Of a stretch of DNA of 40,226 nt, positions 23,585 to 30,637 are shown piece by piece. Origin of the DNA: CAYNLK01 sp964398055. Lineage in GTDB: Bacteria > Chloroflexota > Anaerolineae > 4572-78 > J111. Position numbers and translations under genes: made by a program. The stretch is from assembly GCA_964398055.1 (NCBI GenBank), contig CAYNLK010000054.1, positions 1 through 40,226 of the forward strand, in the 5' to 3' direction. Within the stretch, counting starts at the first letter, position 1. Each line of letters opens with the position of its first letter. The notes beneath the pieces are model-generated. The model did not search any database and was not told where the DNA came from. It was given only the letters and a program-made list of their open reading frames with translations.

Positions 23585-24847
23585 TTACCGTGGATACACC
23601 ACCATCGGCGCCACTCGACCGCTGCCGTTGACCGTCTGGAACAGGGTTTCGGTGGCAAAAGCCTGGTCCAGGGCCTGGGCCAGATCGGCCAGAATATCGT
23701 CGGCGGACTCGATGCCGACGGCCAGCCGGATCAGGCTGTCGCTGATGCCGATTTCAGCCCGCTCTTCGCTGGAGAACTCGTAGTAGCTGAGCAGGGCCAC
23801 CTGCCCCACCAGCGACTCCACCCCGCCCAGGCTGGGGCCAATATAGGGGATCTTGAGCTGGTCGATGAAATGGCTGGCGCCGGCTAAATCGGTGTCCAGC
23901 TCAAAGCTGACCACCCCGCCAAAACCACTCATCTGAGCCGCGGCCACCTCATAATCGGGGTGGCTGACCAGGCCGGGATAATAGACTCGCCGCACTGCCG
24001 GGTGCCTGGCCAGGAAGTGGGCCACCTGCTCGGCCGTATCGTTCTGGCGCTGCACCCGCAGCTCCAGCGTTTTCAAGCCGCGCAGCAATAAATAAGCAGT
24101 GTGGGCATCGCAAACATCGCCAAACATGGCCTGCGTTTCCTTGATGGCCCCAATCATGTAGCCGGAACCAACCACCACCCCGGCCAAAAGATCGTTGTGG
24201 CCGCCCAGATATTTGGTGGCCGAGTGAACCACAAAATCGACCCCAAACTCCAGCGGTCGCTGGTTGATCGGCGTAGCAAAGGTGCTGTCGATGACCGTTT
24301 TGAGCTGGTACTGCCGGGCAATGGCCACCACTCTTTCCAAATCAAGCACCCGCAGGTAGGGATTGGTCGGCGACTCCGACAGGATCACTTTGGTGTTGGG
24401 CTGAATAGCCGCTTCCAGAGCGTCGTAGTCGCCCATCGGCACCTGGGTATACTCCACTCCGTAACGAGTCAGGAATTTGGTCACAAACTGGCGGGTGCGG
24501 CGGTAGCAGTCGTCGGTCACGATGACGTGGCTGCCGGCCGAGAGCAGCGTGAGCAGGGTGGTGGTAACTGCGGCCATCCCGCTGGAAAAGAGGCAGGCCG
24601 CCTCGCCGCTGTCCAAATCGGCCAGTTTGGCTTCGACCGCCGCCACGGTTGGGTTGCCGTAACGGCCATACTCCTCCCGCTCGGTTTCATCCCCCCAAAT
24701 TTTGGCTTCCATATAGTCAACCAGATCACGCGTATTTTCAAAAGTAAAAGTGCTGGTCTGCGCAATCGGCGTGGTCAGGGCGTGATATGGTTTGCTCCGC
24801 TTTTCCCCCGCATGTACAACTCGTGTCCTTAAACTTCCATTCGCCAT
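23585..24847 (-). CDS. Cystathionine gamma-synthase/methionine gamma-lyase family PLP enzyme
   Basis: A trans-sulfuration enzyme of 420 residues. Motifs: PIAQTSTFTFEN, YGRYGNPTVAAVEAKLADL, the cofactor-stacking region FSSGMAAVTTTLL, SPTNPYLRVLDL, VIDSTFATP, Schiff-base Lys212 in HSATKYLGGHND, and SLGGVESL. Whether it acts as a synthase, a sulfhydrylase or a lyase is not decidable by eye. The upstream SAM-I riboswitch shows repression when methionine/SAM is plentiful, so a biosynthetic role (cystathionine gamma-synthase or O-acylhomoserine sulfhydrylase) is favoured. AGGAGA lies before the ATG. It is the only gene of its transcript in the window. Confidence 0.9.
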   Translation of the reverse strand: MANGSLRTRVVHAGEKRSKPYHALTTPIAQTSTFTFENTRDLVDYMEAKIWGDETEREEYGRYGNPTVAAVEAKLADLDSGEAACLFSSGMAAVTTTLLTLLSAGSHVIVTDDCYRRTRQFVTKFLTRYGVEYTQVPMGDYDALEAAIQPNTKVILSESPTNPYLRVLDLERVVAIARQYQLKTVIDSTFATPINQRPLEFGVDFVVHSATKYLGGHNDLLAGVVVGSGYMIGAIKETQAMFGDVCDAHTAYLLLRGLKTLELRVQRQNDTAEQVAHFLARHPAVRRVYYPGLVSHPDYEVAAAQMSGFGGVVSFELDTDLAGASHFIDQLKIPYIGPSLGGVESLVGQVALLSYYEFSSEERAEIGISDSLIRLAVGIESADDILADLAQALDQAFATETLFQTVNGSGRVAPMVVYPR

Positions 24848-24944
24848 CGGTCATTTCTCCTCTTGATGAATTTATAAAAAGATTGAACCTGCCTACCGGT
24901 TGACCGGCCCGTGTGAAGCGCCGCTCAACTTTGGAAACTGAGGT

Positions 24945-24977
24945 AAAAAAAGGACCTCTTCGGAAGAGAGGTCCTTT
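24945..24977 (-). terminator. Second intrinsic terminator in the SAM leader
   Basis: On the - strand, AAAGGACCTCT (24977-24967) pairs perfectly with 24959-24949 around a 7-base loop, followed by a run of seven Ts. It is about 100 bases upstream of the coding start and stronger than the first terminator, so it must be overcome for expression. Confidence 0.85.
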
Positions 24978-24999
24978 GGGCGGGGCTTTACAACCAACG

Positions 25000-25028
25000 A
25001 AAAAGCCCCTTCCAAAAGAAGAGGCTTT
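25000..25028 (-). terminator. SAM-controlled terminator (expression platform)
   Basis: On the - strand, AAAGCCTCTTC (25028-25018) pairs with GAAGGGGCTTT, with one wobble, and leads into a T tract. Its 5' arm GCCTCTTC (25025-25018) can instead pair with GATGAGGC (25053-25046), the 3' strand of the riboswitch P1 stem. That is a textbook terminator/antiterminator switch. Confidence 0.85.
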
Positions 25029-25046
25029 GCGGTGCGATATCACTCG

Positions 25047-25170
25047 CCTCATCTCCCAGAAGAATTACTTCTGCCGGAATTGGCACCGAAAACCAGTTCG
25101 ACACATTCGTCGAACCGGAAAGGTTGCCGGGGTATCGTCGGGCCGGTCCCTCCACCCCTCTGGATGAGAA
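25047..25170 (-). ncRNA. SAM-I (S-box) riboswitch aptamer
   Basis: The - strand carries the S-box core in order: P1 strand CTCATC, kink-turn AGAGGGGTGGAGGGA, GGCCC, then CCCGGCAACC. A variable P3 hairpin follows (CCGGTTCGACGAATGTGTCG and its complement), then GGTGCCAATTCCGGCAGAA, and the closing P1 strand GATGAG. P1 pairs 25168-25163 with 25053-25048. Bound SAM stabilises P1 and lets the downstream terminator form, switching off the trans-sulfuration gene. Confidence 0.97.
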
Positions 25171-25210
25171 CATCACTTGGTCTATTGTTAATTAGCACTT
25201 GATAAACGGC

Positions 25211-25240
25211 ATCATAACACAGGATGGCGGCATTTGTCAA
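25211..25240 (-). promoter_or_regulatory. Promoter of the SAM-riboswitch transcript
   Basis: On the - strand: TTGACA (25240-25235), 18 bases, TATGAT (25216-25211). Initiation near 25204 gives a leader of about 360 bases containing the riboswitch and both terminators. Confidence 0.7.
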
Positions 25241-25294
25241 GTCCTTTAATGAATTTTTTGCAAACTGTTTATAAAAATTCTCAAAGCCAACCGC

Positions 25295-25323
25295 TTGACA
25301 GGAGGCCAACTCACTTTTAAAAT
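25295..25323 (+). promoter_or_regulatory. Promoter of the GNAT gene
   Basis: TTGACA (25295-25300), 17 bases, TAAAAT (25318-25323). The -35 overlaps the first possible start codon of the GNAT frame, so translation must begin downstream of about 25330. It is divergent from the riboswitch promoter. Confidence 0.65.
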
Positions 25324-25441
25324 CAGACCAATCTGTCTGGAGAACGGTGTCGTTGAGCTAAGACGAGCGATGAGTCATTTTCCGGCTAAAGTCTCGACTC
25401 CAACCCGCGACCTTAATGACATTGATCCAGGGAACAAAAAT

Positions 25442-26311
25442 ATGCCCGGCTTTGCCGCCAATCGACCAAACAGTACAGTTCGAGCGATTACCCAGGCCGA
25501 CAACCGCGCCATTTTGCGGATGGTCGACACGGCCTGGCGGGTCTATCTGCGCCTGTCGCCGCTTGAGCTTGAAAACAAGCTGGCCCGTGTGCCGGGCTAC
25601 CTGGCCGAGGATTATCTGGGCTTGCGCGGCTTTATGATCATCGAGCCGCAGCCAAGCCAGGTAGCCTTTTTATTGGCGGCCGGGTTGCGCGATACCTGGC
25701 ACCCCAAACCATACCTGGAGCTGTTGTTACCAGCAGTCGAAGCAGCCGTCCAGGCCCACAACTTATCAAAGTTGGTTTTTATCGGCAACGCTGCCTGGCT
25801 GGTGCAAGAACTTAAGGAGCGTGGCTTTAGAACCCAGGAATGGGTGGTGACGTTGGAACGCTCCAGCCGGGAGGCGCCGCCTCCACCGCCCCAACGGGTC
25901 GCCCGCCTCCGCCCGGTTACGGCGGCGGACCTGCCCAGCCTGAGCGCTCTCGACGCCCTCAGCTTCAACGAAATCTGGCATTATGCCATCGACGATATTG
26001 CCGACGCCCTGCTCAAGGAGGGTTCATTTGTGCTGGCCGAGCTTGACGGCCGCCTCGTTGGCTACGAGTGGTGCGAAATGTACGCCAGCCACGCCCACCT
26101 GAGCCGGTTGGCCGTGCGGCCCGACTACCAGGGCCGCGGCATTGGGGCCCAGTTACTGCACCGGGCCATTGTCGACGCCTTGAGCCAGGGACTCGATCAC
26201 ATCACCCTGAATACCCAGGAAAACAATCTTCGCTCCCTGGCCCTGTATCGGCGCTTCGGCTTTGAGACCACACCTGAGCGGATGCCGATGTTGCTGAAGG
26301 AACTATCATGA
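25442..26311 (+). CDS. GNAT-family N-acetyltransferase, two-domain
   Basis: About 290 residues. The C-terminal half is a clear GNAT acetyltransferase: ARLRPVTAADLPSLSALDAL, the acceptor-side strand GRLVGYEWCEMY, and the acetyl-CoA pyrophosphate loop VRPDYQGRGIGAQLLHRAI, followed by LNTQENNLRSLALYRRFGFE. The N-terminal half (VRAITQADNRAILRMVDTAW ...) looks like a degenerate second GNAT fold without the loop. The acceptor is unknown; an amine, peptide or antibiotic is possible. The frame is open from 25295, but a promoter occupies that stretch. Starts at 25370 (no ribosome site) and 25442 (weak AGGGA) remain, and I prefer 25442 because it leads directly into the first domain. Confidence 0.8.
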   Translation: MPGFAANRPNSTVRAITQADNRAILRMVDTAWRVYLRLSPLELENKLARVPGYLAEDYLGLRGFMIIEPQPSQVAFLLAAGLRDTWHPKPYLELLLPAVEAAVQAHNLSKLVFIGNAAWLVQELKERGFRTQEWVVTLERSSREAPPPPPQRVARLRPVTAADLPSLSALDALSFNEIWHYAIDDIADALLKEGSFVLAELDGRLVGYEWCEMYASHAHLSRLAVRPDYQGRGIGAQLLHRAIVDALSQGLDHITLNTQENNLRSLALYRRFGFETTPERMPMLLKELS

Positions 26312-26377
26312 CCGCCGACCGCAGCATATTCAAACAGAAATAAGTGCTGGGCATTTTAATTCATAGCCAAACGCCGC

Positions 26378-28366
26378 TCATTCAATGGTAACCGGGGCTA
26401 ACTCAATCCGTCCGACCTCGGCGGCATTTTGGGCCGGATCGTACCAGATCAGGAGGGGGGTATAGGGGCCGGGCGGCCGTGCGGCCGGCAGGGCCAAATC
26501 ATACACGTCGGCGATGATTTCACCGGCCCGCCAGGCCGTGGTGGGATAGGCAAAATGGACCGGCGCCCCATCGANNNNNNNNNNGACCACTGCCACCGGT
26601 GAGCCGGCCGGGTCGAGCAGCCGGGCCGATATTTTCAAATCGACGGTGATAGGCTGGTTAACCTGCCAGAAGAGGGTCAAACGCAGCGGTGCCGGGCCTG
26701 CCCCGGTATGGGGCGGTCGAGCCAGGTTGTAGCCCAACAACGTTACCCCCGGGATGACCATCTGATCGACCACTACGGCAAATTCCGGCGGAGTGGTCGC
26801 CGGCTCCGGTTCCACCCGGATCAACGGCCCGACCGCGGCCAGCGACCAGCGGGCCGGCGCGCCCGGCAGCGGGCGGGTCAGATAAACGGCTTTGCCTGCG
26901 GCCAACAGATCGGCCACAGCCGCCAGACGGTCCGTTTCCAGATCCGCGGCCACGGTCTGGATATCGGGCCGGCGCTGCTCGGTTTGCTGAAAGTAGCGCA
27001 GCAGGGTCATTTCCCCCAAAATGCCAATTACGGCTGAATTATCGGCTGGCAGCGGTTGAGCCAGCATGTCCAGCCCGTAATCGTGCACCTGCCAGTTGTA
27101 TTGTGACCGGAGGGCGGCCTGACCGGTTTGGAAAAGCTGCGCGATGATTATCGCAAAGCTGACCAGCAGCGCCGCCAGGACTACCGGTCGCCAGGCGGTA
27201 TATTTGAAGGCGGCAAAAGTGTGCAGTAGAAAAGCCGCGCCCAGGCCGCTCCAGACGGCCCACAGTAGAAAAATGGGGATAAAAAAGACCTCGATGTCGC
27301 TGACGCGGTAGAAGAGGTTGAAGGCCAGGTAGGTCAGGCCGGTCAGGCCGGTCAGCAGCAACATTTTCGGTTGGCCCAGGCGGATCAGGTATAACAAGCC
27401 AATGAGACCGGGCATGGTGGTGTAGAACTGGTCGGCCAGCAGGCTCCAGTAAAAGGCCAGATCCCGGTCGTGACCAAAGGGATTCTCGAAAATAAACAAT
27501 CCATAACCACTGGCGCTGACCTGGCGCCAGAAACCGGCCCAGCTATGGTGATAACTCCTATCCAGCGAGCCGACGTGGCCGCGCAGCGGCAGGTAAAGGT
27601 ACAGCAACAGCGGCAGCAACCCCAGCACAACGCTCCAAACCACGACTCTCGGCTTGAACATGACGATCCGAAAGAAAAAAAGGAGGTAGAGCAGCAGCGC
27701 CGGCAAGATGAGCAGCATGGTGCGGTGGTGGGTCAGCGACAAGCCGTAGACAAAGGCCAGCCACAAGATACCGCGAGACTGCTGGCGCGGCGACAGCGTC
27801 GGCAGTAAGGTCGCCAGGAGCAGGACCAGGGCCACAAAAAAGGCGTTGAGGGTGTAGACCTCGGCCACGGTGGCCTGCTGCCAGAACACCTGGCCCAACC
27901 CAAACAACGCCGCGGCGATAACCGCGCCCAGGTGGGTTGGCCAGGCCGGCTGCCGGAGCGATATCTTAGCCCCGGCCCTGGGGACGACCACCTGCAAAAT
28001 CAGCCGGTAAAGCAAGGCCACGGTCAGCGCGCCAAAGACGGCGCTTAACAGGTTGACCCGGTAGGCTACGTTGCCCAGCGGCAGCAAGGTGAACAGCTTG
28101 CCCAGCAGCGTGTAGAGGGGATAGCCGGTGGGGTGAGCGATGCCCAGTTGGTAGGTAACCAGTTGAAATTCCAGGCTATCGTCGAAGATGGCCACCACCG
28201 AGGGGGCCAGGGTAGTCAGGTAGAGGGTGAAGCTGGCGAGGAAGAGAGCGGCGGTGATGATGGAGCAGGGGAGCAGGCGAGCGGGGGGGCAGAGGGGAGA
28301 ACTCTTCACCCCTGCTCCTCTGCTCCCCTGCTCCCCTGCTATGTTTAAGTGAGTGCCTTCGCTCAT
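26378..28366 (-). CDS. DUF2723 multispanning membrane protein (GT-C glycosyltransferase-like)
   Basis: About 660 residues with ten or more hydrophobic helices and a periplasmic C-terminal beta domain. The DUF2723 signature is present: the acidic loop FDDSLEFQLVTYQLGIAHPT, then GYPLYTLLGKLFTLLPLGN and VNLLSAVFGALT. Related proteins are predicted GT-C enzymes that move a sugar from a lipid carrier onto an external acceptor. Ten Ns at 26575-26584 hide four codons, but the frame is the same on both sides. The frame opens at 28399 inside the upstream gene. The ATG at 28366 leaves a 4-base gap and has GGAG upstream. Its N-terminus includes an octamer-repeat tract (AGEQGSRGAG) that looks inserted. 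Confidence 0.82.
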   Translation of the reverse strand: MSEGTHLNIAGEQGSRGAGVKSSPLCPPARLLPCSIITAALFLASFTLYLTTLAPSVVAIFDDSLEFQLVTYQLGIAHPTGYPLYTLLGKLFTLLPLGNVAYRVNLLSAVFGALTVALLYRLILQVVVPRAGAKISLRQPAWPTHLGAVIAAALFGLGQVFWQQATVAEVYTLNAFFVALVLLLATLLPTLSPRQQSRGILWLAFVYGLSLTHHRTMLLILPALLLYLLFFFRIVMFKPRVVVWSVVLGLLPLLLYLYLPLRGHVGSLDRSYHHSWAGFWRQVSASGYGLFIFENPFGHDRDLAFYWSLLADQFYTTMPGLIGLLYLIRLGQPKMLLLTGLTGLTYLAFNLFYRVSDIEVFFIPIFLLWAVWSGLGAAFLLHTFAAFKYTAWRPVVLAALLVSFAIIIAQLFQTGQAALRSQYNWQVHDYGLDMLAQPLPADNSAVIGILGEMTLLRYFQQTEQRRPDIQTVAADLETDRLAAVADLLAAGKAVYLTRPLPGAPARWSLAAVGPLIRVEPEPATTPPEFAVVVDQMVIPGVTLLGYNLARPPHTGAGPAPLRLTLFWQVNQPITVDLKISARLLDPAGSPVAVVXXXXDGAPVHFAYPTTAWRAGEIIADVYDLALPAARPPGPYTPLLIWYDPAQNAAEVGRIELAPVTIE
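26575..26584. other. Assembly gap (10 Ns)
   Basis: Ten undetermined bases inside the DUF2723 gene. The coding frame matches on both sides, so the true gap length is probably 10 or differs by a multiple of three. Confidence 0.99.
28262..28340. repeat. GAGCAGGG octamer repeats forming an inverted repeat inside a coding region
   Basis: GGAGCAGGGGAGCAG (28262-28276) faces CTGCTCCCCTGCTCCCCTGC (28320-28339). AGCAGGGGAGCAG and its complement make a 13-bp stem around about 45 bases. The tract lies in the first codons of the DUF2723 gene. Its translation (AGEQGSRGAG) is typical of an intergenic simple repeat captured by a reading frame. Confidence 0.75.
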
Positions 28367-28370
28367 CCGC

Positions 28371-29606
28371 TTACCGCTCCGGTTCGATGGAAATCTCAAC
28401 GCGGCCGGTCATCCCTGGCCGGACTTCAAAATCAGCCGGGTTGAAATCCAGATAGACGGTAAAGAGGGCGGTATCGCCATCTTTTTGGGTCGATTCCAAC
28501 TCGATGCGGTAGATCACGGCCGGGAAGGGTACGCCGGTATAGCTCTTGAGAAAGATGGTCGCCTGATCCCCCACCCGGATGTCGGCCAGATTGCGCTCGC
28601 TGAAATTGCGGGTGGCAAAACGAAGCGGCTCCACCTGAGCAATCGTAATCGAGGCATTGGCTGTCGATACGCCGGGCGCGCCGTTGACCGCGGTCACCAC
28701 CCCGGCCCAGGGCGCATACAGATAGGCTTTGAGCAAATTATCCCTGGCTTCAATAACCTGTAACTGGGCTTCGCCCAACTTTGCTTCATTGACCGCTTTG
28801 GCTTCGGGACGCAGGCCGGTCAGCAATTTGTCCAACCGGTTCTGGGCCTGGACCACACTCAAGCGGGCCTGGGCAATCTGGCTGGCCGTAGCCGGTTTGG
28901 TGGCTTCATTATAAGCCGCCTGGGCCCGCTCGTAATTGAGGGTGGCCCGCTGGAGTTCGGCGGCCTGGGGCGACATACCGATCCCTTCGGCATAGGCCAC
29001 GGCATCATAGGCTTCCTGGGCCTGCCGCAGCTCGATCTCCCGCAGCCGCAGGTCGGCCGCGGCCTGGGTGATAGCCTCGTCGGAGGGCAAACTCAGCAAC
29101 CGCTCCAGCTCAGTCTGAGCCGCGTCCAGACTGGCCTGAGCCTCGGCGACATCGCCGGCCAGCGCCGGCGCTTCTTCACTGGCTATTTGAGCCTGCAGCG
29201 AGGCAAGGTTCGCCTCGGCTCTTTTGAGCGTATTCCGCAAGTCGGTGTCGTCGATCTTGGCTAACAACTCCCCCTGATTGACCACCTGACCGGGTCTGAC
29301 ATAGACCTCTTCGAGGGTGGCGCTCACCCCGGCTGACTGAAAAGCAAAAGTCTGGGGCGGCAGCGGCAGCACCACCTCGCCATCGGCCGATATTGTCGAT
29401 TGGAACAGCCGCACCGGGGTGGGTAGAGGCGTTGGCGTGGGGGTGGGAGTAGCGTCGGTCGAGCCAAAGCCGAAGCTGCTCAGTCCCGGTTCGCAACCAA
29501 CCAGCAGCAGGCCAATGACCAGAAGCCAAAAGCAAGTGGTACGGGGCAGGCAGCCAGGGGATTGAAGGACGCGTTGGATCAATTGCAACTGGTTAATGAT
29601 CATCAT
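28371..29606 (-). CDS. HlyD/MacA-type periplasmic adaptor lipoprotein
   Basis: A membrane-fusion adaptor of 411 residues. A lipoprotein signal ends in LLLVGC (Cys38), followed by a Thr/Pro linker (TPTPTPTPLPTP). The first biotinyl-lipoyl half is VRPGQVVNQGELLAKIDDTDL. A long helical hairpin (about residues 105-265, rich in Ala/Gln/Glu) follows. The second lipoyl half is LYAPWAGVVTAVNGAPG, and the beta-barrel region ends VRPGMTGRVEISI. Such adaptors join an ABC or RND pump. No permease or ATPase gene is adjacent, so the partner is elsewhere or the gene is a stray. It overlaps the upstream small membrane gene by 14 bases and is 4 bases from the DUF2723 gene. Confidence 0.88.
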   Translation of the reverse strand: MMIINQLQLIQRVLQSPGCLPRTTCFWLLVIGLLLVGCEPGLSSFGFGSTDATPTPTPTPLPTPVRLFQSTISADGEVVLPLPPQTFAFQSAGVSATLEEVYVRPGQVVNQGELLAKIDDTDLRNTLKRAEANLASLQAQIASEEAPALAGDVAEAQASLDAAQTELERLLSLPSDEAITQAAADLRLREIELRQAQEAYDAVAYAEGIGMSPQAAELQRATLNYERAQAAYNEATKPATASQIAQARLSVVQAQNRLDKLLTGLRPEAKAVNEAKLGEAQLQVIEARDNLLKAYLYAPWAGVVTAVNGAPGVSTANASITIAQVEPLRFATRNFSERNLADIRVGDQATIFLKSYTGVPFPAVIYRIELESTQKDGDTALFTVYLDFNPADFEVRPGMTGRVEISIEPER

Positions 29607-29892
29607 CCTCCGAAAACCAATGCCGGCTCATGCTTGAGCCGAGGTCGGTGATGCGTTTGAGCAGCCAGGCAAAAACCCCCGAGACGACCACAAAAATGGC
29701 GATATGGAAGATGAGCGGCAGGCCTAGCTGCTCGGCGCCGCTCAGCAACAGATAAACCATCGCTCCAAACAAAATGACCACTCCAAACGCAAAAATGATA
29801 AGCAAAACGATAGATTGCCAAAGCGAAGGGGGGTGGCTTTGGGTTATTTCTTCTTTGGAATTATCGACCGGTCGATTCATCAAGGGAATCAT
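29593..29892 (-). CDS. Small membrane protein of unknown function, two predicted helices
   Basis: 99 residues (95 if the second Met starts it). A polar N-terminus is followed by two hydrophobic helices, SIVLLIIFAFGVVILFGAMV and LPLIFHIAIFVVVSGVFAWL, then a short charged tail ending EDDDH. I recognise no family. Its 3' end overlaps the start of the HlyD-type gene by 14 bases, so the two are translationally linked. It may be an accessory subunit of the same envelope system, but nothing in the sequence proves that. Confidence 0.6.
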   Translation of the reverse strand: MIPLMNRPVDNSKEEITQSHPPSLWQSIVLLIIFAFGVVILFGAMVYLLLSGAEQLGLPLIFHIAIFVVVSGVFAWLLKRITDLGSSMSRHWFSEDDDH

Positions 29893-30016
29893 AGCCCGGT
29901 GGTCACGATTTTGGCAAGAACGGCGCGACTTTCTGGTCAGCCGGTCGTATAGATTATCAGATAGTGAGATTGTTCCTTACAAGACATTAGAGTACAACGA
30001 TTTACTCGCAACAGGA

Positions 30017-30045
30017 TTGACAAGAAGATACTTTTATGATATAAT
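30017..30045 (+). promoter_or_regulatory. Perfect consensus sigma-70 promoter
   Basis: TTGACA (30017-30022), exactly 17 bases, TATAAT (30040-30045). This is the strongest promoter in the window. Predicted initiation is near 30052, inside a palindrome, for the coiled-coil/RHH gene. Confidence 0.88.
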
Positions 30046-30051
30046 CTATCA

Positions 30052-30080
30052 AAATTACACGTAATTTCAATACAAATTAC
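30052..30080. promoter_or_regulatory. Candidate operator overlapping the transcription start
   Basis: AAATTAC-AC-GTAATTT (30052-30067) is a perfect 7-bp palindrome with a 2-base centre. A third half-site AAATTAC lies at 30074-30080, 22 bases from the first. It covers the predicted +1 to +29 of the RHH gene, suiting autoregulation by that protein (inference). Confidence 0.55.
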
Positions 30081-30108
30081 AAAAATATTATGAAAAAGGA
30101 GTTAAAAA

Positions 30109-30555
30109 ATGGTAGAGACCAAGAATTCTCAAGAGTCGGTGGAAGAATTGAAAGAAGCGACCGAGGAAGTGGTGGAAAAAGCGTCAGAGGTGTTTGAAGA
30201 AAAGGTCGAAGAAGCCAAGCGCGCCGCCAGCAGCGCCAAAAGCTCGGCCAGCAAGACCATCAACGAGGCCATCCGGCAGGTTGAGACGATTACGGAAAAT
30301 ATCGGCAAAGCCCTCAGCAGCGCCCTGCAGGATCGGGCCAACGTGGTCATGGTCCGGGTGAATGATGACAGCCTGGCCTACCTTGATATGCTGGTTGAGG
30401 CGGATATCACCAAGAGCCGTTCCGAAAGCGCCGCCTTCCTGATCAATGAAGGCATCAAAGCCAATGAGCCTCTATTCGCCAAGATCCGCAACATCACCGA
30501 CCAGATTGCGGCCCTCAAATCCCAACTACGCGAAACCGTTCAGGTTGAAGAATAA
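30109..30555 (+). CDS. Coiled-coil protein with C-terminal ribbon-helix-helix-like domain
   Basis: 148 residues. The first 70 are Glu/Lys/Ala-rich amphipathic helix (EELKEATEEVVEKASEVFEE) with a probable coiled coil. Residues 77-120 match the ribbon-helix-helix pattern: a strand with alternating residues (NVVMVRVNDDS), helix LAYLDMLVEADI, the turn TKSRSE, and helix SAAFLINEGIKAN. RHH proteins are DNA-binding dimers, so a regulator or nucleoid-associated role is likely. It has AAGGAG seven bases before the ATG, a perfect promoter and a palindromic candidate operator, hence probably high, self-controlled expression (inference). I know no named family for this combination. Confidence 0.75.
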   Translation: MVETKNSQESVEELKEATEEVVEKASEVFEEKVEEAKRAASSAKSSASKTINEAIRQVETITENIGKALSSALQDRANVVMVRVNDDSLAYLDMLVEADITKSRSESAAFLINEGIKANEPLFAKIRNITDQIAALKSQLRETVQVEE

Positions 30556-30590
30556 GATTGAAGCCGCCAATAAAACCATATAAGTTTCTA

Positions 30591-30633
30591 TCAAACACCG
30601 CTGTAAGTTTCCCTGGCAGCGGTGTTTGATTTC
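30591..30633. terminator. Bidirectional intrinsic terminator
   Basis: TCAAACACCGCTG (30591-30603) and CAGCGGTGTTTGA (30617-30629) form a perfect 13-bp stem with a 13-base loop, followed by a short T tract. It lies between two converging genes and probably serves both. Confidence 0.85.
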
Positions 30634-30637
30634 TGAG

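Noticed and set aside
26575..26584. Gene disruption at the N run
   Set aside because: The frame and domain continue on both sides, so it is an assembly gap and not evidence of a broken gene.
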